A stretch of DNA of 7,019 nucleotides, taken from NCBI GenBank assembly GCA_937858455.1, contig CALLYN010000400.1:1-7019 (forward strand), written 5' to 3'. The number at the start of each line of letters is the position of its first letter. The first letter of the stretch is position 1. Shown one piece after another: positions 1-5,441 of the stretch. The position numbers and the translations under genes were made by a program. The notes under the pieces were generated by a model that saw only the letters and a list, made by a program, of their open reading frames with translations, was not told where the DNA came from and did no database searches. This stretch comes from an uncultured Kouleothrix sp. (GTDB taxonomy: Bacteria; Chloroflexota; Chloroflexia; Chloroflexales; Roseiflexaceae).

Positions 1-486
1 CTGGGCGGCGTCGCGCGCGGCGCGGGCCTGCACCACCTGGGCGTCGAGCTGCTGCGGGTTCTTCAGCGCCTTCTGGGCATTGGCGTACGCCTGGGCCGCG
101 CCGTCGCGGGCGGCCTGCGCCTGAGTGGCCTGCGCCTGAGCCGCCGCGAGATCCTCGGGCCGGGTGCCGGCCTTGAGCAGCGCCAGGTTCGCCTCGGCCA
201 CCGCCACCGCAGCGGCGGCCTGGTCGTGCTGAGCTTGGAGCAGCGCTGGGTCGAGCTTGACCAGCGCCTGGCCGGCCTGCACCTCCTGGCCCTCATCGAC
301 GAGCAGCGCCTGCACGCGGCCAGCGACCTCGCTGGTGATCAGCACATCTTCGGCCTCGATCGTTCCCGAGCCGCTGAGCGCGCTTGCGCTCGCAGCGGTG
401 GCGCGGCCGAGCCACCACCAGTAGCCCGCCGCCGCCAGCAGCGCCAGTATCACAATCGGCGCAACAATCCGTGCTTGCCTGGGCAT
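1..486 (-). CDS. HlyD/YbhG-like membrane fusion protein of an ABC exporter (C-terminus beyond left edge)
   Basis: Periplasmic adaptor (membrane fusion protein) that links an inner-membrane exporter to the outside. The frame starts at ATG 486-484 (MPRQARIVAP) and stays open to base 1, giving 162 residues with no stop. Residues 7-26 form a hydrophobic signal anchor (IVAPIVILALLAAAGYWWWL). Residues 42-80 form the first half of the lipoyl-like (biotinyl) hairpin domain, with TIEAEDVLITSEVAGRV followed by VDEGQEVQAGQALVKLDP, the classic HlyD_D23/biotinyl-lipoyl signature. From about residue 81 the chain becomes an Ala/Gln-rich heptad helix (LLQAQHDQAAAAVAVAEANL, then KAGTRPEDLAAAQAQATQAQ), as expected for the coiled-coil hairpin. 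The KAGTRPEDLAAA wording is typical of the YbhG/YhiI branch. A GGGGGTG stretch a few bases upstream may serve as ribosome binding site. The gene lies 102 bases downstream of the permease and is probably co-transcribed. The beta-barrel domain and second lipoyl half lie outside the window. Family certain; substrate unknown. Confidence 0.93.
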   Translation of the reverse strand, partial: MPRQARIVAPIVILALLAAAGYWWWLGRATAASASALSGSGTIEAEDVLITSEVAGRVQALLVDEGQEVQAGQALVKLDPALLQAQHDQAAAAVAVAEANLALLKAGTRPEDLAAAQAQATQAQAARDGAAQAYANAQKALKNPQQLDAQVVQARAARDAAQ

Positions 487-533
487 AGCACACCCCCATC
501 GTTATGACTTTGGATGAACAACTGGCGACACCG

Positions 534-589
534 GCCAATCCCAAATCCAAAATCCGCAATCAACAATCAACAATCAACAATCCGCAACC
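534..589. repeat. Degenerate heptamer tandem repeat (8 units, consensus NNCAATC on + strand)
   Basis: Eight consecutive 7-base units read gccaatc, ccaaatc, caaaatc, cgcaatc, aacaatc, aacaatc, aacaatc, cgcaacc. Three central units are identical and the first seven all end in A-A-T-C or A-T-C. The array fills the right half of the permease-to-HlyD gap and its last unit runs into the permease stop codon (591-589). On the coding strand it reads as GATTNNN repeats. It is A/T-rich compared with its surroundings. It resembles the short tandemly repeated heptamers (STRR) known from filamentous cyanobacteria; that link is by analogy only. No terminator-like hairpin is seen in this gap. Confidence 0.85.
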
Positions 590-1719
590 TAGTCGAGCCG
601 CTTTCGGAAGCGCGTCGACGCCAGCACGATCAGCACGGCGCCGAACAGCAGCAGCGCGCCGATCTGGGTGGTGAGCGAGGGCACGCCGACCCCTTTGATC
701 ACAATGCCGCGCACCACCACCAGGAAGTAGCTGAGCGGCACCACGCCGCTGAGAAACTGCAGCACTTTGGGCAGCGCGGCGATCGGGTAGATAAAGCCCG
801 AGAGAAAGATCGACGGCAGCAGCGTCAGGAACGTCAGCAGAAATGCCTCTTGCTGCGTCTGCGCCACCGTCGAGATCAGCAGGCCGATGCTGAGCGACGA
901 AAGCAGGAACAGGCACGAGATGCCCAGCAGCAGCAGCAGATTGCCCTTGATCGGCACGCCAAACCACAGCGTGCCAATGATCAGGATCTCGATCGTGATC
1001 AGCAGCGCCACCAGCGCGTAGGGTAAAATCTTGCCGAGGATCAGCTCGAGCGGCCGGATGGGCGTGACGATCAGCTGCTCGATCGTGCCGCGCTCGCGCT
1101 CGCGCACGATCGCCGAGGCGGTGAGCAGCGTAGCCTGCAGCTGCAAGATCAGCCCGATCAGCGCTGGCACCATAAACACCGCGCTGGCCATGTCGGGGTT
1201 GTACCACACGCGCGTGCGCACCTCCATGGGCGGCGCCAGCGCCACCACCGCGCCGCGCCGCGCCAGCGCCTGCTGCTGGATGTTGGTGGCCTCGACCTGG
1301 CCGATCAGCCGCGCCGACGACAGCGCCGACGCGGCCACCGAGGGGTCGGAGCCGTCGAGCACGAACGCCACCTGCGCCCCGCGCCCGCCAATCAGATCAG
1401 CGGCGTACGTAGGCGGGATGATCAGCCCGGCACGCACGCTGCCGTTATCGACGAGCCCGGCCAGCTCTTGCTCGCTGCCGGCAAGCCGCACCACCGTGAA
1501 CTGGCCCGACTGCACGAAGGCCTCGACCAGGCGGCGGCTCTCGGGGGTGCGGCTCTGGTCGTGCACCGCGAGCGGCACGTTGCGCACGTCCGAGGTAGCG
1601 GCATAGCCGAGCAGGATCAGCTGCATCAGCGGCATGACGAACATCACCACCAGCGTGCGTGGGTCGCGGATGATGTGGATGAACTCTTTGCGGATGATTG
1701 GAATGATTCGCCATCCCAT
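589..1719 (-). CDS. ABC-2 family exporter permease (YbhS/YbhR type)
   Basis: Integral-membrane subunit of an ABC exporter, 376 residues, which is usual for the ABC2_membrane_3 family. The order is typical: short cytoplasmic N-terminus with IIRKEFIHIIRDPRTL (8-23), TM1 at about 22-40, a large extracytoplasmic domain (about 41-175, containing VPLAVHDQSRTPESRRLVEAF), then five hydrophobic segments near 179-203, 229-252, 260-284, 290-312 and 350-368. The diagnostic cytoplasmic motif VRERERGTIEQLIVTPIRP (205-223), which precedes the ILGKILPY helix, marks the drug/lipid exporter branch. The start is ATG 1719-1717; the upstream GTGAG about seven bases away is a weak ribosome site. The gene follows the phosphotransferase-like gene after 57 bases with no evident promoter or terminator, and precedes the HlyD gene. 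No ATPase gene is visible; it should lie to the left, perhaps with a second permease. Family very secure; cargo unknown. Confidence 0.97.
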   Translation of the reverse strand: MGWRIIPIIRKEFIHIIRDPRTLVVMFVMPLMQLILLGYAATSDVRNVPLAVHDQSRTPESRRLVEAFVQSGQFTVVRLAGSEQELAGLVDNGSVRAGLIIPPTYAADLIGGRGAQVAFVLDGSDPSVAASALSSARLIGQVEATNIQQQALARRGAVVALAPPMEVRTRVWYNPDMASAVFMVPALIGLILQLQATLLTASAIVRERERGTIEQLIVTPIRPLELILGKILPYALVALLITIEILIIGTLWFGVPIKGNLLLLLGISCLFLLSSLSIGLLISTVAQTQQEAFLLTFLTLLPSIFLSGFIYPIAALPKVLQFLSGVVPLSYFLVVVRGIVIKGVGVPSLTTQIGALLLFGAVLIVLASTRFRKRLD

Positions 1720-1778
1720 GCGCTTCTCACTTTCAAAGGAAAGTACAGCCAGGCTCAGCGTGTGTAGGGCCGAAACTG

Positions 1779-4460
1779 CTACGCGGCCGGGCGCACCTCG
1801 CCGGGCGCCGCGTCAAGGATGGTGACGCGCCCGGCCATGCCATCGACACGGATGCGCTGGCCGGTGGCCAGGCGCGTGGTGGCGTTGTGCACGCCCACCA
1901 CCGCCGGAATGCCGTACTCGCGCGCCACCACCGAGCCGTGCGTCACCATCCCGCCAACCTCCATCACCAGCGCGCCGGCCGTGAGGAACAGCGGCGTCCA
2001 GCCTGGGTCGGTGGCCGGGCACACCAGGATCTCGCCGGGCGCCAGCCGCACGCCGCGCGGGTCGGTCACCACGCGCGCGGGGCCTTCGGCCACGCCGGGC
2101 GACACCGGGTCGCCCACAAGGTCGTTCGCGCCGGGCGCGGCCATGCCGTCGTAGAAGGTTTCGCCGGTGCCAAGCAGCAGCCGCGGCATGCGCCGGCCGG
2201 CGCGATCGTGCTCGTACTCGGCGCGCGCGGCAGCCACCAGCGCAGCCAGGTCGGCAGCCTCGCCACGCGCGTAGCGGCGCAGCTGGTCGATCGACAGAAA
2301 GAAAATATCGGCGGGCTGAGGCAGCACGCCGCGCGCTGCCAGATCGCGCCCGTGCGCCAGCAGCGCGTCGCGGTACAGCCCGAGCACATTCACCAGGTAG
2401 AACTTGGGCGCCTCGCGCGTGCCGGCCAGCCGGCGCATGCGATCGACGCAGAAGCGCAGCAGCCGGGCGCGCGGCCCGCCCAAGGGCCTGCGCGCGAGGC
2501 GCGTGGCCCACTCGTCGGTCAGGCGCGCGGCCTCGGCGGCGCCGCGCTCGAACTGGCGGTCGGGCGCAAGATCGGCGTCCTCGAGCTGAAGATAGCCATG
2601 GATGGTCTGCAAGATCGGCGTCGGGTCGTCGCGCCAGCGCGGCCGGCCAATATCGATCTCGGCGACGCCGCGCATGCCATATTGCGCCAGAAATTCGCCA
2701 ATCGCCCGCTGCGCGACCGGCGGCAGCGCGCCGCGCGTATACGCCGACGCCTGCGCCTCAACCGGCATGCGCAGCAGCGCCTCGCGGGCGGGTGCGTCGG
2801 CGCGGATGGCCTGGGCCGTGGCCCAAAGCTTCAGATCCATCTCGGTGGTGCCATTATGCGGCAGGCCGCGCAGCAGCTGGAACACCGCGCCGCGAGGCTG
2901 GCCAAGCCAGCGTTCAAGCATGCGCCCGGCCAAACCCATCAGCAGCAGGCTGGGCGCGAACACCGGCCCGAGCGCCGGCAGCACTGTCGGCACAGCTCGG
3001 GCGACATCCTGCTCGGCCGCGTCGAGCAGCGCCGAAAGCGTACGCGCGGCGGCGACATGCGCGCGCGCCGAGTCGAGAAATGCCTCGGCCTCGGCCAGGC
3101 CGCGCGCGCGGCCAAACTCGGGCGCGCGCAGCGACTCAATCGCGCGGGGCACAATTGTGCGCAGCAGCGGCGCCAGGTGGCGCAGGATTGTCCCTATGCT
3201 GGGAGCACGGGCCTCAACCTGGCCTTCGGCGATCAGCCGCGCCAGCGTCTGGCGCGCGCCGGGATCGACGCGCTGAAATACTGCAACCGCCAGCCGGGTG
3301 AGGTTAGTTACGTCGATGAATAGGCGACCGCCGGCGGCCGGGATCACCTCGCGCGGCGCACGCCCAACGCGCGCCACGGAAAGAAAGCCGCCCGCCAGCA
3401 GCTGCAGCAGGTCGCACCCGAGCGGCGTAAACGGGTCGACCACGCCCTGCACCGAGTTGAAGCTGTAGTACACCCGCGCCGCCCCAGGCGCGGCCGGCAC
3501 CTGCGGCAGCGGGTAGAGCGAGGTTATCGGGCGCGACTGCAGGATGTACAGCTGGCCGCCAGCCCAGGCCCACTCGATATCTTGCGGGCTGCCGAAGTGC
3601 GCTGCCACCCGCGCGGCAGTGCGCGCCAGATCGAGGATCTGGGCATCGGCGAGCGCCTGGCCCGCGCCGGTGCGGGCAACCTGGTCGGTGCCGCCGCCGG
3701 CGCGCGGCAGGATCGCCAGCGCCTTGGCGCCAAGCTTGCGGCCGATCACGCGCCAGGTCTGCGGGTCGACGACATAGTGATCGGGCTCGACCTGGCCCGA
3801 CACAATCGCCTCGCCCAGGCCATAGCTGGCGTCGATCACGATCTCGGCGCGGCGCCCGGTGAGCGGGTTAGCGGTGAACAGCACGCCGGAAACCTCGGAA
3901 GGCACCAGCTCTTGCACCACCACCGCCAGCGCTACATCGCCTGGCGCAATGCCATTGCGCGCGCGATACCCCATGGCGCGGGCAGTCCAGAGGCTGGCCC
4001 AGCAGCGCCGTACCGCGTCGAGCAGCGCATCGTCGCCGACGATGTTGAGGTAGGTGTCTTGCTGGCCCGCAAACGACAGCCCCGGCAGATCCTCGGCGGT
4101 GGCCGACGAGCGCACCGCTACGGCCAGGCCGGGGCGCGCTGCCGCCAGCGAATGGTAGGCCGCCAGGATCGGCTCGGCCAGCTCGGCGGGCATATCGGCG
4201 CGCGCGAACAGCCCGCGGATCTGATCGGAAGCTGCGTCGAGCGCGGGCGGGTCGTCGGCTGGGGCCGCGCTCGCCAGATCCACGATCTGGCGGGCGATGC
4301 CATTCGCCGCCACAAACACGCGGTACGCCGCCGTGCCCACCAGAAAGCCGGGCGGCACCGCAAAGCCGGCGCGCGCCAGCTCGGCCAGGTTCGCACCTTT
4401 GCCGCCAACCTCGGCCAGCGTAGCGCTGGGTGCAGCCAGCGGCAGAACATATTCAGGCAT
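1779..4460 (-). CDS. Rifampicin-phosphotransferase-like / PEP-synthase-related swivelling-histidine kinase
   Basis: Cytoplasmic phosphotransferase of the PEP synthase/pyruvate phosphate dikinase superfamily, 893 residues. Residues about 14-313 are the ATP-grasp PPDK_N domain: GGKGANLAEL (19-28, K21), VAVRSSATAEDLPG (114-127, R117), VVVQELVPSEVSGVLFTANP (180-199, Q183/E184) and IEWAWAGGQLYILQSRPIT (295-313, E296, Q308, R310). Residues 314-779 are a long middle domain with LPHNGTTEMDLKLW (533-546) and YGMRGVAEIDIGRPRW (594-609), both RPH-like. Residues 780-882 are the mobile phosphohistidine domain ending in GGMVTHGSVVAREYGIPAVVG, with H841 as predicted phospho-carrier. PEP synthase places this domain centrally, ahead of a PEP-binding barrel; here it is C-terminal and no barrel exists. 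That order and the THG(S/A) motif match rifampicin phosphotransferase, which uses ATP to phosphorylate the drug and releases AMP and phosphate. The start ATG 4460-4458 has AAGGAG (4472-4467) six bases upstream and overlaps the TetR stop by 8 bases, so translation is probably coupled. All key residues look intact. The true substrate is unknown; a PigC-like ligase role is the main alternative. Confidence 0.92.
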   Translation of the reverse strand: MPEYVLPLAAPSATLAEVGGKGANLAELARAGFAVPPGFLVGTAAYRVFVAANGIARQIVDLASAAPADDPPALDAASDQIRGLFARADMPAELAEPILAAYHSLAAARPGLAVAVRSSATAEDLPGLSFAGQQDTYLNIVGDDALLDAVRRCWASLWTARAMGYRARNGIAPGDVALAVVVQELVPSEVSGVLFTANPLTGRRAEIVIDASYGLGEAIVSGQVEPDHYVVDPQTWRVIGRKLGAKALAILPRAGGGTDQVARTGAGQALADAQILDLARTAARVAAHFGSPQDIEWAWAGGQLYILQSRPITSLYPLPQVPAAPGAARVYYSFNSVQGVVDPFTPLGCDLLQLLAGGFLSVARVGRAPREVIPAAGGRLFIDVTNLTRLAVAVFQRVDPGARQTLARLIAEGQVEARAPSIGTILRHLAPLLRTIVPRAIESLRAPEFGRARGLAEAEAFLDSARAHVAAARTLSALLDAAEQDVARAVPTVLPALGPVFAPSLLLMGLAGRMLERWLGQPRGAVFQLLRGLPHNGTTEMDLKLWATAQAIRADAPAREALLRMPVEAQASAYTRGALPPVAQRAIGEFLAQYGMRGVAEIDIGRPRWRDDPTPILQTIHGYLQLEDADLAPDRQFERGAAEAARLTDEWATRLARRPLGGPRARLLRFCVDRMRRLAGTREAPKFYLVNVLGLYRDALLAHGRDLAARGVLPQPADIFFLSIDQLRRYARGEAADLAALVAAARAEYEHDRAGRRMPRLLLGTGETFYDGMAAPGANDLVGDPVSPGVAEGPARVVTDPRGVRLAPGEILVCPATDPGWTPLFLTAGALVMEVGGMVTHGSVVAREYGIPAVVGVHNATTRLATGQRIRVDGMAGRVTILDAAPGEVRPAA

Positions 4461-5088
4461 CTTTCGCTCCTTGCGCCGGCTCAAGGCCCGACACAAAAAT
4501 ATCGACCGCCGTAGCGACAATCTGCTCGTCGCTGGTTTGCAGCGCCTCGGGCTGGCGCAGGATCTCGCGCGCAATCACGTTCACCACAAACATGCCCAGA
4601 AAGCTGCGCGCCGCGATCATGGTATCGTGCGGCCTGAGGCGGCCCAGATCGACCTGGTGCTGGAGGTATTGGCTCAAAAAGCCAAGAAACCGGCGGCCGA
4701 CCAGCTTGAAAAACATCTCGCCGATCTGTGGAAAGCGCACCGCCTCGCCCACTAGCATGCGCAGAAGTGCGACATTGCCCGGCACGCGAAACGCCGACAG
4801 GTAGGTGCGGCCGACTAGCGCCAGGCCCTCGCGCGGCGGCAGGCCGAGCAGCTGCTCGGCGTGATCGGCCAGCTGGAAGATCGCCGCGCGCTCGCGAATG
4901 ATCGAGAGAAATAGGTCCTCTTTGTCTTTGAAGTACCAGTAGATCAGCCCGGGCGAGATCCCGCCGGCCGCCTCGGCAATATCTTTGTTGGTGGCCTTGT
5001 GAAAGCCCTTGGTGCTGAATACCTTCAGCGCGGCTTCGATGATCTGCTGCCGGCGATCGGCATTTTCTGGCTCTTCGATCTTTGGCAT
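4453..5088 (-). CDS. TetR/AcrR-family transcriptional regulator
   Basis: DNA-binding one-component regulator, 211 residues, normal length for the family. The TetR_N domain covers residues about 11-60: RRQQIIEAALKVFSTKGFHKATNKDIAEAAGGISPGLIYWYFKDKEDLF in outline, with the helix-turn-helix at 33-53. The turn carries Gly-Gly-Ile-Ser where the textbook motif has a single Gly-Val-Ser, so it is one residue longer. Residues 61-211 form the helical ligand-binding and dimer domain (RTYLSAFRVPGNVALLRMLVGEAVRFP is recognisable). The start ATG 5088-5086 is chosen because GAGG (5097-5094) lies five bases upstream and the domain begins soon after; the longer in-frame TTG at 5178 falls inside the promoter -35 box and is rejected. 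It is the first gene of the proposed operon and overlaps the next gene by 8 bases (ATGCCTGA). Twin palindromes in its promoter suggest autoregulation, with de-repression by the molecule the operon handles. Role inferred from family and context. Confidence 0.95.
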   Translation of the reverse strand: MPKIEEPENADRRQQIIEAALKVFSTKGFHKATNKDIAEAAGGISPGLIYWYFKDKEDLFLSIIRERAAIFQLADHAEQLLGLPPREGLALVGRTYLSAFRVPGNVALLRMLVGEAVRFPQIGEMFFKLVGRRFLGFLSQYLQHQVDLGRLRPHDTMIAARSFLGMFVVNVIAREILRQPEALQTSDEQIVATAVDIFVSGLEPAQGAKDA

Positions 5089-5116
5089 GGCTGCCTCGGT
5101 AGCTCGGTTACAGCGG

Positions 5117-5136
5117 TTGACTGACTCATCAGTCAA
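5117..5136. promoter_or_regulatory. Palindromic operator, copy 1 (downstream of -10)
   Basis: A perfect inverted repeat, TTGACTGA - CTCA - TCAGTCAA, has 8-base arms and a 4-base centre. It lies in the 5' leader of the TetR gene, roughly at +7 to +27 from the start site predicted from the -10 box, where a bound dimer would block RNA polymerase. The size and symmetry suit a TetR dimer. It matches copy 2 (5164-5181) in opposite orientation. Binding by the adjacent TetR protein is inferred. Confidence 0.78.
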
Positions 5137-5149
5137 GTTCTTCATGCAG

Positions 5150-5178
5150 AGTATACTGCAACTTGATTGATGAGTCAA
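5150..5178 (-). promoter_or_regulatory. Sigma-70-like promoter of the TetR operon
   Basis: Read on the minus strand, TTGACT (5178-5173) and TATACT (5155-5150) are separated by exactly 17 bases; each box matches the consensus at five of six positions. The segment is an A/T island in GC-rich DNA. The predicted start lies near 5143, leaving a leader of about 55 bases before ATG 5088. The -35 box lies inside operator copy 2 and copy 1 lies just downstream of the -10, a layout expected for repression. No matching -35 was found for the near-symmetric TATACT on the plus strand. Confidence 0.78.
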
Positions 5179-5181
5179 TCA
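5164..5181. promoter_or_regulatory. Palindromic operator, copy 2 (over the -35 box)
   Basis: A perfect inverted repeat, TGATTGA - TGAG - TCAATCA, has 7-base arms. On the minus strand its centre reads CTCA, as in copy 1. Aligned head to head, 22 bases (5160-5181 against the reverse complement of 5118-5139) agree except for two compensating changes (C/T and G/A) that keep the palindrome. Such paired changes suggest selection on the symmetric site. The centre-to-centre distance is 46 bp. Confidence 0.78.
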
Positions 5182-5220
5182 GGGAAATGCGACGACGCGC
5201 TGTGTTTTACCAACGCCGTT

Positions 5221-5257
5221 GTCTTGCGCTGCCCGGCGAAGCCGGGCAGCGCAAGAC
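5221..5257. repeat. Perfect 17-bp hairpin, loop GAA
   Basis: The arm GTCTTGCGCTGCCCGGC (5221-5237) is followed by GAA and the exact reverse complement (5241-5257). It lies between the operon promoter and the end of the upstream gene. Neither strand has a T-run after the stem, so it is not a standard intrinsic terminator. It resembles a repetitive extragenic palindrome and could still slow or stabilise transcripts from the upstream gene. The core is CGGC-NNN-GCCG, shared with the two hairpins to its right. Confidence 0.9.
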
Positions 5258-5261
5258 GAAA

Positions 5262-5290
5262 GTTCGCGCGCGGCTTTGCCGCGCGCGAAC
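5262..5290. repeat. Perfect 13-bp hairpin, loop TTT
   Basis: The arm GTTCGCGCGCGGC (5262-5274), loop TTT and exact reverse complement (5278-5290) form a very stable stem. Its right end runs into the 12-base palindrome ACCCATATGGGT (5289-5300), which opens the direct repeat. It shares the CGGC-NNN-GCCG core with the neighbouring hairpins. Confidence 0.9.
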
Positions 5291-5398
5291 CCATATGGGT
5301 CAAGCGATCAGCCGGAGGGAGAGCGGCGAAGAAAGCTCGCGCGGCAAAGCCGCCCCGAAGCCATATGGGGCAAGCGATTAGCCGGAGGGAGAGCGGCG
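5291..5398. repeat. 38-bp direct repeat, two copies 70 bp apart, with a small hairpin between
   Basis: Copies at 5291-5328 and 5361-5398 differ at only two positions (T/G at the tenth base, C/T at the nineteenth). Both begin with the palindrome CCATATGG and end with GCCGGAGGGAGAGCGGCG. The start-to-start distance is exactly 70. The 32 bases between copies include a third hairpin, GCGGC-AAA-GCCGC (5341-5353), which is partly an inverted copy of the 5262-5290 hairpin (shared GCGGCTTTGCCGCGCG on the opposite strand). The whole 5182-5441 stretch holds no convincing gene. It looks like a noncoding repeat element, perhaps a palindrome-rich interspersed repeat. Confidence 0.88.
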
Positions 5399-5441
5399 CG
5401 GGTTTCGTTGGGGTGTGGCGCAGCGGCGCCGGCAATACGGC

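Noticed and set aside
1887..3323. A long open frame on the plus strand (478 codons) opposite the phosphotransferase-like gene
   Set aside because: It is the antisense shadow of a GC-rich gene: rich in Arg, Ala, Gln and His, with no domain wording, while the minus strand carries intact catalytic motifs throughout.
1779..4460. True phosphoenolpyruvate synthase (PpsA)
   Set aside because: The C-terminal PEP-binding barrel is absent and the phosphohistidine domain is the last domain, with THGS instead of the TCHA-type motif of PEP synthase.
3582..4514. A 310-codon plus-strand frame
   Set aside because: Antisense to the ATP-grasp domain; low-information composition and no plausible start signal.
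5117..5157. A divergent plus-strand promoter using the same TATACT
   Set aside because: The plus-strand TTGACT (5117-5122) is 29 bases from TATACT (5152-5157), too far, and no gene follows on that strand.
5221..5290. Hairpins as intrinsic terminators of the upstream gene
   Set aside because: The stems are strong, but no run of T follows on either strand; kept as repeats only.
5291..5398. A CRISPR array
   Set aside because: Only two repeat copies, each internally G-rich and non-CRISPR-like, the spacer contains a hairpin related to its neighbour, and no cas gene is present.
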